A stretch of DNA of 64,000 nucleotides, from positions 1,116,001 through 1,180,000 of the forward strand of contig BJKQ01000003.1 in the NCBI GenBank assembly GCA_006538405.1, given 5' to 3'. The position numbers and the translations under genes were made by a program. Source of the DNA: Hansfordia pulvinata (Eukaryota; Ascomycota; Sordariomycetes; Xylariales). The notes under the pieces were generated by a model. The model saw nothing but the letters and a program-made list of their open reading frames with translations, was not told the origin of the DNA and searched no databases. This document shows, in pieces, positions 11,625 through 22,539 of the stretch. Position 1 is the stretch's first letter; every line of letters begins with the position of its first letter.

Positions 11625-11993
11625 AAAGGCGGGCGCTCTCTTTGGGAACTGAAGGGGCGTGGGTGGCCGGTTCGATCGATGCCTGAGGCCTCCTTGGAGG
11701 CATCTGTGAGACAAAGTCGAGCTGGGATGGTGGTTTTGGGGAATAGCAGTAGGATGTCTGACGCTTTGCTTCGCTTCGTTTCATTTCGAGGAAATAGACT
11801 CGACTACATACACTGTGTAGCCAAGCCTGGTCACATGGTCGTTGTTGGAGCCCATTTCGAGTGTATATAAGTCACGACAATGCTTGCAAGTCTCTCTTTA
11901 CAAACCACGCAGTGTGTTGCACAGTGCCTGTATTAATAGTTTCTCATCTGGCCACACCTAATCCTTGGATTGTTGTACACGAGCAGAGCAGCT
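11625..11993. other. convergent 3' intergenic region
   Basis: 3' flanks of the cellulase and of the membrane-protein gene. Nothing else is seen. Confidence 0.5.
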
Positions 11994-13138
11994 TTAAGCC
12001 GTCTTGGGCTTCTCGTAGGTTCCCTTGACGCCATCCTCGATCATCACCAAGCGGTCCTCGCGCCAGTACCAGACCGCGGCCATGGCAGCACCAGGTCCCA
12101 GGAACACAGTGGCAAGGCCGATGCAAAGACCCGCATTGACGACTTGCGTGGTCTTGACGTTGGAGCGGCCGAGGAGAAGCCGCATCACGTCCCACACCGA
12201 GTGCCAGCACCACACCAGCGAGGCAAAGAACAGCAGAAGTGAGTCAAGCACGAAGATCCAGTGAAGGGCACCGATTATCCCCTCTCGGAGCAAGCCCCAG
12301 TGGGGAAGCAGGACGGAAGCCAGAGTGACCGCGGGATCCGTGGACGTGAGCACGCTGTAGAGCGTGTAAAAGTGCGCGAGGGCGGAGGCGATGCCGGCGG
12401 TCACGTAGGCCGTCTTCAGGTACGGCACATCGGCGTTCTTGGCCTGCTGCTTGCCGTCGCTGCCCCCTGGCACACGTAAGCGATGCCCGCGAACCCCACC
12501 AGCATCAGCTCGAGAACCTGGGGCGTCACCTGCCAGTACGCGATGATGAGTTGCGTGTTCTCGAGGCTGCCCCAGTCGACGTACATGGCGGCCGTGGAGA
12601 GGGTCCAGCCGAGCAGACAGGCGGGGAGGAGGGCGCGGGCGTAGCTCATGGGCACGGCGCGGCCGGCGGCGAAGTAGCCGTCGCGGGACGAGGCGTGGTT
12701 GTAAGCCCAGCAGTAGAGGGGCACGAGGATGGCGGCGCCGATGGTCTGGTAGAAGAAGGAGAACATGGCGGTCCAGGTGATGAGGCGGCCGGCATTGCGG
12801 CGGCGGCAGGCCTCGGCGGCCCAGATGAAGACGACGGCGGAGAAGTTGACCAGAAAGTGGATCTGCTGGAGGCGGACGCGCTGGTCCCAGCCGGCGGGGC
12901 CCGAGACGAAGGCGAGCACGAGGGTGGTGATGGCCGTGTCGACACCCGGGAGCCCGGTCCACTCTGTGCGCAGCGGCTGGCCGTTGAACTCGCCGCTCGC
13001 CACGTGCGGACTCGTGTCGATGGCATCCTCGAGCACCGGGACGACGCGCATATACCACAGGCTCACCGCGGCGACGACGATGTAGAAGATGTTGAAGGCC
13101 GTGTCCCAAGGACGCCGGGACTGAGGAGTCGCGGCCAT
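11994..13138 (-). CDS. polytopic integral membrane protein, frame broken at a C5 run
   Basis: Unspliced frame starting MAATPQSRRPWDTAFNIFYI. About nine hydrophobic segments are seen: near residues 15-30, 68-80, 93-110, 122-144, 170-188, 210-224, then three more after the break. It ends in a charged tail KGTYEKPKTA. The first frame runs to about 12468 and then turns to non-membrane junk. The second frame continues at once with SDGKQQAKNADVPYLK and further spans. The switch lies at the C run 12463-12467; one more base there gives 381 residues. The family is not recognised; it looks like an uncharacterised fungal multispan protein. It is divergent from MRM2. Confidence 0.75.
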
Positions 13139-14029
13139 AATGGAGTGGCGCGTCTCTCAGTGAATCGTGGGTGATCTGGCTTGTGCAAGGTGTGGGTGGC
13201 CTTCTTGCGGTATTGAACTCGTCTGTTGGGCTGCGTGGCTTCGCGAGAGGTCACAGCTCATCTCGTGGGGCTACAGCTGAGAGGGCCCACCCCCTTGGTC
13301 TTTATACTCGGACGCCATTGGCATGCTTCCTGCCAAGGCCAGCGAACTTTTGCCATGGACCGCCACGGTTCGGTCGGCGCAGGGCCTCCTAGTCATGAAT
13401 CCTATCGAATAAGCCAGCGCGCTGTGTCAGCAAGCCGGTCCAAGGGCGGCAAGCCCCGTCAGCGGGACAGCCGGCCCGGTGGCAGCTTATTTCAGTTAGC
13501 TCCTGAGTAGAGGCATGGGCCGCCGGCACGCTTACCAAACAATTGCAGCGCCTCATGTGGCTGTCTGGGATGGGCCATGACTGCTGTGTCTTCACGGGCA
13601 TGAGTCGAATGCTGAAGCCGGGAAACTCGCGGTGAGCGCGTCGTGACCGTCTCAGCCGGTGTTGCAGCCATGCGGCTGGAGTTGCTGAAATGATCGTCCC
13701 GAGAGATACTGCCAAAGTGAGAGTCGCGTACCAACCAGACGCTGCCGAGATAGGTAGGTACGGATACATGCATAGTTTGGAGAAAGCCTCCGGTATCAGC
13801 AAGTACTCGTTAGCTTACAGTAGCCCCGCTACAGTGAATCCATTCAGAGTTCCACTCTGCATCATTGGCCCAATTTCCCGATCCGTGCAGCTTCGCGAGC
13901 AGCTTCATGTCGCCGTTTCAGACCTATGATAGCCGCATCTCCTTCTTAACGCTCCCTGGCATCAATACTTTTTGCTGTTGCCAGCTCGAGGACAGAACGG
14001 CGTCACTACTGCGCCTCGAATCCCCTCGG
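13139..14029. promoter_or_regulatory. divergent promoter region membrane protein / MRM2
   Basis: 891 bp between two divergent genes. No credible gene or clear element was found. Confidence 0.4.
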
Positions 14030-15388
14030 ATGCGCGCTCTCACCAGGACTCCGGCCGCTGGCCGCGCAGCGGAGATAGCCGCGCCAGTAGCTGCTGCTCT
14101 GTTTGCTGGCCTCAAATCCAGACTATCACCGCTGTGGAGGCGCAGAGCAGCCCCCGTATCCCCCGCAGCGCCGAGCGGGCTCGGCCACCTCCGTTGGTCA
14201 TCGTCCAACTCGCAGTGGAAACAGCGTCAAGGCAGTGACCACTTTGCGCGCGCAGCCAAGGTGCAGGGGCTGAAGAGCCGTGCTGCCTTCAAGTTATTAG
14301 AGGTGGGTAGGGTCTCGAACCCGGCCAGGGGCCACGCACAAGCAATGAGCAGAGCTGACTGCCAGAACAGATGGATCAAAAATACAGACTATTCAAGAGA
14401 GGACAGACCGTGGTGGACCTTGTAAGCCATACGTGTGCGAGAAAGCTCCAACCCAGTACTAAAAGTGAAGCCAGGGTTACGCGCCAGGCAGCTGGTCACA
14501 GGTGAGTTGGGCAATTCCACCTGCGAAGAGGACCACGACAGCTTACATGCCCACTCCAGGTTGCCGTGGAACGAACAAAGCCAAATGGCCGGGTGGTAGG
14601 GATCGACATAATTCCCGCGCAACCCCCAAAGGAGTGTCGGCCATCCAAGGCAACTTCCTGGATCCTGGAGTTCAGAACCTCGTCAAGCTCTACCTCGCCG
14701 ACGCCGACCATCGCGAGCAGGCCGAGGTCGATGAATTTCTTGCTGGAGGCACCGATGGGTTGGTTGCTGAGAAGCCGAGCTACATCGACGCCGAGCGGTC
14801 CGAAGCAGACTTGGAGCCCGAAGTCGCACACGAGGACAGCGAACGACTGGTGGATGTGCGTCCTCTTCACCGTTCTCCCTCCTCCTTTCGCACTCCCATG
14901 GTTCCGGCTAACCCCTCAGCAGATAGTGATCAGTGACATGTCAGACCCCTGGGCGCAGACGTCAGGTTTCGGCAGTAACACGTTGAGTAACCCTTATCAT
15001 AGGATGATGAACACGAGCGGCATGAGGGTTCGAGATCATGTAGGAAGCATGGTTTGTGCCCCCACGAGTTCCACGTTGCGGTTGGCCCTGCATTCTAACT
15101 GTTGCGGCACAGGATCTGTGCTTCTCGGCGTTGCGGTTCGCCAGCGACACGTTGCGGACGGGCGGCCATTTTGTATGCAAGTTCTACCAGGGCAGCGAAG
15201 ACAAGGAGCTGGAGAAGGAGCTGAAGAAGATGTTCGGCAAGGTGTACCGGGAGAAGCCCGAGTCGTCGCGGAATGTGAGTTCGGGCCCTCTCGCCCTGGC
15301 GACACAGTATGCTGACCCGACCCAGGAATCGAAAGAGGCTTATCTCGTGGCTTTGCGCAGGAGGGCAATGGTCACATACGTGGGCTAA
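14030..15388 (+). CDS. mrm2: mitochondrial FtsJ/RrmJ-type rRNA 2'-O-methyltransferase
   Basis: SAM-dependent enzyme methylating a uridine of mitochondrial large-subunit rRNA (Mrm2 family). Seven exons: 14030-14302, 14371-14421, 14475-14501 (27 nt), 14560-14855, 14923-15051, 15113-15274 and 15326-15388. The Arg-rich N-terminus without acidic residues suits a mitochondrial presequence. The K-D-K-E tetrad is visible: Lys in RAAFKLLE, Asp in VISDMSDPW, Lys in FVCKFYQG, Glu in SKEAYLVA. The SAM loop is VVDLGYAPGSWSQ, split by two introns. Exon 4 is broken: the frame changes between IIPAQPPK and GVSAIQGN, at a C run at 14623-14627. One added base makes exon 4 exactly 99 codons and the protein 333 residues. 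Confidence 0.93.
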
Positions 15389-16168
15389 GCGCGGCAATTC
15401 AACGGCTTCTGTGTAACTATATGTAAATCATTGTACATTGATGTTGGCATGCTGGTTTTGGAAGATGCCGGGCAAGACATTCGCATCGGTCGTTCAAATT
15501 CTTTTTGTACAAAAGAGCATCTGGGGGGAAGATACAACTAGCGAACTCACAAGAAAATCAAGCATTGCGTGCAGGCGCATGGACTCCCGTCAGTCGCCAT
15601 TGTCACCGTGTCACCACCGATCCTGACTGCAACACAACCTTTCAAGGCTCGACGCCTATTCAGAGGCTGAAGTCCGCCCTCTCCAAAGAGAACGGCTCGA
15701 GAGGCTCCGTGGCGAGGACATGCGTGCACGTGGCTGTTCGAGAAATCCGGCCTTGATGGCGTATTCGGGCCATTTGCCCGTTCTAGCGCCGCCTGAAGGC
15801 AGGCAGTGCAATGTTCATCTCCAAGGCATGGACCCGGCGGACAGGGATTATACGGAGTAGTGGTGGTCAAGCCCTCTGCACCATCGCTTCCGCTCGTGGG
15901 GCTCTGCCAGTGCAGGGGCCGCGCCCTGCGATATCTCGGTTGGAGATCTGTAGGGGATCTTGGCGGGTCCTTGAACTCGACGGCGCGTCGCGGTCGTCGA
16001 CTGTCGCTGGGTCGTACTCACAAGACGCGAGGTCGCAGTCGCGTGAGGACTCTCCTATAATAACCATTGTCTCTGCCTCGAAGGACATCAAGATTCCTCA
16101 GATTCCAGAAGGAGGACCTACCGGACGCCCGCGTGCATCAGACACGACCAAAAGGCCAAGCCCCCAAG
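15389..16168. other. intergenic, MRM2 to NPP1 gene
   Basis: 780 bp with no supportable gene. It contains the promoter of the NPP1 gene; no clear TATA box was identified. Confidence 0.45.
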
Positions 16169-17052
16169 ATGCATTGCCTCACACAACTCACCGGCCTCGC
16201 GGCCTGCTCGGCCGTGGCTCGGGGCGCTGCTCTGATGTCCCGCGCGGTCATCGACCACGATGCCGTGGTCGGGTTCCCAGAGACCGTGCCCAGCACCGCT
16301 GCCGGGGCCGCCTATCTGACCTTCAAGCCGTGGCTCTACGTCCAGAGCGGGTGCGTCCCTTTCCCTGCGGTCGACGCAGACGGTAACACGAGGTGAGATG
16401 CCAACCCCGACTCGAGAGTTTCGTCACGTCTCCAAGCTGACCTGTCCGTCCCCCATCTCAGCGGCGGTCTGGCCACGACAGGTGACCCCAGCGGCGACTG
16501 CGACAGCAGCACCGGGCAGGTGTACAGCCGCGGCCAGCAGTATGGCGATCGATATGCGGTGATGTACTCGTGGTAAGCCCGCCCGCCGTTTCATCCAACG
16601 ACCCGACCCCGCAGGGACCGGGACCGGGACCGGGACCGGGACCGAAGAGAAGCTGACCGCGAGACCGATCCCAGGTATTGGCCGAAAGACTCGCCGTCCA
16701 GCGGGCTTGGCCACCGCCACGACTGGGAGTGCGCGGTGGTATGGCTGGACGACGTCGACGCGGCCAGCCCGGCGGTGCTGGGCCTGTCGACGTCGGCGCA
16801 CGGCGGCTTCGACACCATCACGTCGGACCTGCCGCTGTCCGGGACGCGGCCCAGGATCCGCTACTACAACACGTGGCCGGTGAACCACCAGCTCGGCACG
16901 ACTGACACGCAGGGGGCGAGCAGCCGCTTGTCGCGTGGGAGAGCCTTACGCAGGCGGCCAGGGACGCGCTGGAGAGCACCGACTTTGGCGACGCCAACGT
17001 CCCCTTCAAGGACGCCAACTTTGAGAGCAACCTGGAGAAGGCGTCGTTCTGA
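16169..17052 (+). CDS. NPP1 (necrosis- and ethylene-inducing-like) secreted protein, frame broken
   Basis: Member of the NLP family of secreted plant-interaction proteins. Exons 16169-16392, 16462-16572 and 16675-17052. Signal peptide MHCLTQLTGLAACSAVARGA. The family heptapeptide GHRHDWE is intact in exon 3. In the last exon the frame is interrupted at the G run 16912-16916: the initial frame continues into an Arg-rich sequence unlike the family, while the NLP-like C-terminus lies in another frame ending at 17052. One base missing from the run would account for it, giving about 237 residues. A recent true inactivation cannot be excluded. Cysteines occur at VQSGCVPFP and GDCDSST, consistent with the type 1 fold. 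Activity cannot be inferred. Confidence 0.88.
16614..16644 (+). repeat. (GGGACC) hexamer array in intron 2 of the NPP1 gene
   Basis: Five consecutive copies of GGGACC plus one G, entirely inside intron 2. Length variation here would not alter the protein. Confidence 0.85.
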
Positions 17053-17848
17053 TGTATGTGCGGTCGGATAGGCGTGTGTGTGTGTATGTGTGCCCTGTCC
17101 AGGAGCGTCGTGTCATGTCGTCGTGGTAGATGTCTGTGCCCGTGTTATCCCATACGGCTGCCACTCATAGGCCAGAATTGATATTCTGTGCCAAGAGGGA
17201 AGGGGTGACCCAAGCCCGACTCCAGTGATGTCCTGTCTTGCTTGTGCATGAATACCTCTGTCCTCTGCTTTACCTATGGAAGACATGCAAGCTGGAAGAG
17301 GCGGCCCCTCTTCCCACCCGAGGCTTCCGCACACGAGGCCAGGCTCCAGGCTCATCAGTCAGGCCGACAACAGCGGGCGTGGACGCCAACACGAGGCTGC
17401 GGAGGCTTCGGGACCTGGAGGACGACTTGGTGGAAGTACCTCGATCTCAGAAGAGCAGGAGTAGAAACCTGACGGTGGCCATCATCTTCGTACCTCATGC
17501 ATTGGATTCATGTATTTGGCATGCCCCTGCCCTACATCCCGCGCTCAGTGAGGTCGGCTTTCTCTACATGATGTACTTGTAATTTGCAGCCACCACCAGG
17601 TAGGTTAGGTACCCAAGACTCAGGTCCAGTCACTTCCAGTCCTGAGGGTTGGGTGTTGCTGACCTTCGCTACATGTACTTCACAGGTCTGGTGGTGGCAG
17701 CTGCGCCTCTGCGATTGCCGCCTTGTGGCATCTTACCACCTTAAGGGGCTAAGTACCTACCTACTTCTGTACCAGCTGGTCAGACTTCTGCAACACCAAT
17801 TCTCTTCACTCACTCACTCACAAGGAATCAGCCTGACCCGGTGCGGAC
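17053..17848. other. intergenic, NPP1 to HET remnant
   Basis: About 0.8 kb with a short GT-rich stretch just after the NPP1 stop and copies of the motif ACCTACCT/AGGTAGGT. No supportable gene. Confidence 0.45.
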
Positions 17849-20266
17849 ATGACGCGCTGGCACCAGACGTGGTGCTGCAACCCGCAAGTCATCGTTGGCG
17901 GCGATCCACCGTGGTGTCAGACTTGCGGGAGCGTGACGCCGATCGACGAGATTCGATCACAGGTCAGGGCAAGTGCTGGCGTGCCAATACTGCCGCCAAA
18001 TGAGCCGCCTGGCCGCTTGAGCCTCTGGTGGCCCCCCTGCCTCAACTACGTCGACGACCGAGGCCGACACGGAGACGGACCCGATGCGTTCTCGGAGCGT
18101 GACACGGCGCCGCCGACTCAACCGCAGTTCTCGCAGCGGCACATCTACGGGCAGGCTTTGGCAGATGATGAGTTTCGGCTCGTCTGCCTCTTCCCGCCCC
18201 AGACACCCCGCCACCAGGGCCACATGTATGTCGAGCTGGATATCCACCGGCCGGGGACTGCCCTGTGCCCGTGCAAATGGTGACGAGGTTTGTGAGCACC
18301 GCCCCCGTCATCGGCTCGAGGACATCCACAAAGTCCTGGCCGGCTCCGGCTCCGGCTTCGGCTGCGGCTCTGGCACGAATTTCCAGTCTCCAGTCATCGA
18401 CCGTAAAGCCCACGCTTGGCCTAGAGCAAGCCCAAGACTCTTCAGCATCCTGACTTCGGCACTTAGGAGAAGGGGGAAGTTTATGGACGACGACTCCCTG
18501 CTCAAGCTGCTGATCGATACCAGGCATACGAAATGCGGCGATCCCCGCGACAAGATGTTCGGGCTATTCGGGCTGCTGACCGACGGCATGCCGCTCCGAG
18601 CGAACTACGGACTGTCGCACTCACACTTCTTGACGGGAATCAGTGCTTACATCCAAATAAAGTGCAAGCACAAAGACGTCGTCCGGCTGGCCGGCGTCCT
18701 GTCCGTCATGGGCGATGACTTGGGGCGAGCTGCGAAGCCACCACATCGACGCCGGACGCCTTGCGTCTCGACAACTAGATGCCCATGTCCCGTTCTTCGC
18801 TGAAAATGACTTCTGCAGGCCCTGCCAGTTTTGGTGGTCCAGGGCCAGCATAAATACCTCTTCTGGCGGACTGACGCTGTGAGCGTTCCATCTTCTCGAT
18901 TTCCAGATGACAGATGACTTTAACAGCATCCGTTGTCATTCGAGGGCTGCAGACAAGCTATACGCATACGAAAATTTTGCCGGCAGCAGTTGCTTTGGAT
19001 TACGCATTCCGCATCATGTGTCCCGTTGCCGGCATGGCGCCGGGACGCGTGCAACTCTTCTACATTATGCATGGTTCCACTGCATCATTTGGTGCCGAAA
19101 AGTTTCAATGGGATGGTGCACTGATCATGTCGAGGGAGCGCCAAGCCGGCAATGAATATGAGCTTCTGTATTCCTGCAAGTGCTTGGATATGGGCCTGCC
19201 GCGGTCTGCAGAGTCCAAAGACAGCATCCCGCCAGCCAGGGACTCATGGGTCGCCCACAACCGACGAATCTTCACGTCTCTCTACATCATACTCGAGGGT
19301 GCCTGCAGAATCATTGAGAGCTCCTCTCGATACAGGCCGACGAATGGCGCTGCAGACACGCCGTGGCCATTTGACAGGTACGTATGCATTCCCTGGGCTA
19401 GAATGGGTCGTTTGCTAATAGCTTCCTGCGGCTCGACCCACGTTGCTGGTCGTCGATAGATCGCAATTGCACACCATTTACTCTTTATTCGAATTGGCTT
19501 CCGGCAATGGATCGGATGCAGACTTCACGGACGTTGGCTTGCGGCTTTGCGGAGCATCTTCCCACGCAGGAGCCCTGTTCGGGACCCAGCATCAAGAATG
19601 TTCCACCTTGAGATAGAGGCCTTCGAGTCGAAGCTGGAAATGAAAAGCTTTAATGGCTTTCTAACCACCATCGGCGCGGACTCGATTTGGAGATCGCCGT
19701 ATGTGGATCCAGTAGATACAAGAGATGCGACTTTCATGGAGGCATCCTTCCACCACATTTCGTGGGCAATGCAGTGGCGATGGAGAATCGTTCTAGAGAA
19801 AGGCTCGCCATGTGCAATGGTTGTCGAGCCACGCTCGCGCCCGCTGGTATGCGCGCACAATGGTGGGGAAGAACGGCCGCTCAAGGTCACCGAACCTCGA
19901 GAACCGCCATGACACCAATTGCGACCTCTGGCAGGCGTGAAAGACGGATACGAGTATTGCGTCGAGGACCTCCGTAACGCATGCAGAGATTTAGACCAGC
20001 TATTCAGCCACAAAACCCAACTCGGCCGATCCTGGGACGCTGCCAAGGTCAGAAGGGAGCTTCGCCGGCCGGCCCTGGGGCGGTCCCTTGAACATGTCCG
20101 TGGTTTCATGGGCGAATTGTCAAGTCTCCCATTACACACCGCTTGGGAACTTCTCCTGAGAGGGCCTTACGAGGAAGACAACAATATCATTTACCGGTGC
20201 CAGTCGGACCAGATCACCGAGGACTTCAATCTGGACTTGACCTGGCACGACATAACCATCACTTGA
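17849..20266 (+). pseudogene. degraded HET-domain (heterokaryon incompatibility-like) gene
   Basis: Pieces in three frames resemble a fungal HET protein. 17849-18283: the Cys-rich N-terminus (WCCNPQV..PPWCQTCGS) and the segment IYGQALADDEFRLVCLFP. About 18290-18700, second frame: the later HET block FMDDDSLLKLLIDT..CGDPRDKMFGLFGLL. 18715-18885, third frame: WGELRSHHIDAGRLASRQLD onward. 18914-19459 and 19547-20266, first frame again: the C-terminal part, itself cut by stops near 19459 and 19912. The central blocks that define the domain (the VSYTWGG-like and WIDAICINQ-like motifs) are absent between the first and second pieces, so there is an internal deletion in addition to frame changes. HET genes trigger incompatibility cell death; this copy is probably non-functional. 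Some gaps could be unrecognised introns. Confidence 0.7.
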
Positions 20267-20531
20267 GAACAGGGCTTCATACATCCTCTCCAACGATCCC
20301 GACTCGCACACGATGCATAGGCACTTTCTCATGTTTTACACAGCGCAGGCACCAGAGAAGAATACGGTTCAAAGTAGGGTATCTCAACTCTCAACGCTAT
20401 CTCGCTTCTAGCCTTCGGTACATGCAACTGCATGGGATTCAAGCTCGCTCGCTCGCTTTTACACCTAAGAGGTGTCCCCCCGAGTCCGGGCCCTGCTCTC
20501 CTCCACACAAATGGTAGTCCGTGTCCCTGCC

Positions 20532-22539
20532 TCAGACGCCCAGAGCAGCGCCCGCCGTCGCCGCGAGCGCAATCCCTGCGCTGCCGAGGCCGACCCGGGC
20601 GGCGCCGCTGGCGGCACCGCCGATGCCGCCAAAGTCGGCAAACAGGCTGCCGCGGCTGTCGGCCTCGTCCACGCGCTCGCGAAGCCGGGCCGCTAGCACG
20701 CGGTCGGGCGAGACGAGGAACTCGGGCGGCAGGTCCACCGCCGGGGTCGGGGCGCCGTTTCCATTGCCGCCTTCTCCGCCGTCGGTCTGCAGCACCTTGA
20801 CCCCGCTGCCGCCGGCCGTCGGGTCCGGGACGACCTCGGCGGCGCCGGGGGGCGCCACCTCACCGCCGAACATGAGATCGACGGCCGCCTTGGCGCTCAG
20901 TGTCGCGACGGGCATGCCGTGGCCCGTGAAGCCCGCGCACACGTGCAGACCAGCCCCGTTGCTGCTGCTGCTGCTGCTGCTGCTGTCATTCGCGGAGGTG
21001 GGGAGAAGCGCGCCCGGCACAGGCCCGACCCACGGGTGCCCGTCGCGCGAGTAGCCCATGATGCCCGTCCACTCGTGTGTTGGGGTCAGATCCTGCTTCT
21101 TGGTCGCATCGCCGCCTGCACCCTGGCCCGGGGCATTCTGGGTGCTGCCGGGCCCCTTCGTCGGGGAGAGCGTCTGCGGCGCTTCGCGGCGGGACAGGTC
21201 GACGGCGCCGCTCAGCTCGCCGCGCAGGTACCAGGCGACGGGGTCGTCGATGGACGAGTCGTCCCAGACGCCTACGCCGCGGTCCCGGGCGTGCGAGCGC
21301 CCGCCGCCGAAGACGAGCTCGGCGGCCGGGGGCGGCCGCTGCACCAGGTAGTCGTCGCGCGAGTAGGGGTCCTTGGGCTCGCCGGCTAGGCCGAACGTGT
21401 GGCCGATGTCGAGCGGCGGCAGATGCGCGTCGTCGTTGTCGTCGCCGCCCGAGGAGGAGGCGGGCGGCTTCAGCGTGGAGACCTGGCCCCGCGTGGGCAC
21501 GATCAGGTCGGCGAAGGAGGGCACCAGGTGGGAGGTGTACGCGTTGGTGGCGAGGAGGACGTGCGAGGCGCGGACGCGCCCGCGCGGCGTCTCGATGTTC
21601 CAGGCGGCGTGGCTCCGGGCGCCGACGTAGAGCGGGAGGGCGGGCACCTCGGGGACCTGGGCGAGGCCGGTGACGGGGGTGGCGGTCTGCAGGTTGAAGG
21701 AGCCGCCGGCGGGGCCGCCGTTGGCGGCTAGCAGGCGCTCGAGGACAAAGGCCACGAGCTTGTAGGGCCACAGGCTGGCGGCGTGCCACTGGACGACGGC
21801 GCCCTCGGCGGTCGGGACGCGCAGGCCCTCGAGGGTCAGCTCGCGGCGCTCCTCGGCCAGCAGCCACGACGGCGCGCCGTCGGAGGTCTCGCCGCTGCCG
21901 TTGTCGCCGGCGCGCGTGACGAGCGCCACGTTGGCGGCCAGGTCGGGGTAGCGCTCTGTCAAGCGTTCGACGGCGGCGCGGGCGGCGGCGAAGAGCTCGG
22001 CCGAGTAGAAGGCGTGGACGCCGCTGGTCGACTTCCAGTCGCAGGGGATCGAGAAGGCCTCGACGAGGGTCTTGAGGTACGAGTAGTTGCGCAGCTCGAA
22101 ACTGGCCACGTGGGGTGCCGTCGTGTATGTCTGAGGCTGGCAGTGGCCGCCGTTCTAGAGGAGGGGGGAGAAACAAGTCAGCCGGGTGTCTTCTTGACCC
22201 TTGTTCGCACGTGTATTGGACGCGACGAGCACCGCCGGCGGAGGGGAGGGCCAGCCCGGTCCGGAGTGGATAGTAGACTTACACGACCGGTCGCGCCCCA
22301 GCAAGCCTCCCTGGCCTCGAGCATGAGCACGTTGAGGTCGGGCCTCCTCTCCTTGAGAAAGTGCGCAGCAAAGGCGCCGGTGATGCCGCTGCCGACAATC
22401 ACAACGTCGGCGGCCGGGGCAGGTCGGGAGTCGTGCGGTGGCCCAGCAGCTTCTCGGAAGGCTCTCTGTGCCAGTAGGACTCGGTAGGGTTCTCGACAGG
22501 CAGGCCAGAGGGCGTGCCGAAGACGTCGGGGGGCGACAT
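20532..22539 (-). CDS. FAD-dependent oxidoreductase (DAO family), frame broken in exon 1
   Basis: Flavoenzyme of the D-amino-acid-oxidase/glycine-oxidase fold; the substrate is unknown. Exons 22539-22283 and 22154-20532. The FAD dinucleotide-binding motif is IVGSGITGAFAAHFL, followed by LEAREACWGATGRNGGHC typical of DAO proteins. A second signature, CAGFTGHGMPVA, is near residue 515. Exon 1 is broken at a run of four C (G on the plus strand, 22416-22419): the start frame MSPPDVFGTPSG ends at a stop just before the Rossmann motif. One added base makes exon 1 exactly 86 codons and the protein 626 residues. It has a poly-Ser tract coded by a GCT/AGC array and an Ala/Gly-rich hydrophobic C-terminus that could be a tail anchor. 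Confidence 0.9.
20961..20985. repeat. GCT/AGC trinucleotide array coding poly-Ser
   Basis: Eight triplets in frame within the FAD oxidoreductase, giving eight Ser in a row. This is a coding microsatellite that could vary in length without breaking the frame. Confidence 0.85.

Noticed and set aside
12416..12480. Short intron joining the two frames of the membrane protein
   Set aside because: No GT..AG pair of workable length exists there; the longest option is about 40 nt without a branch point, whereas a single base in the C run fully restores the frame.
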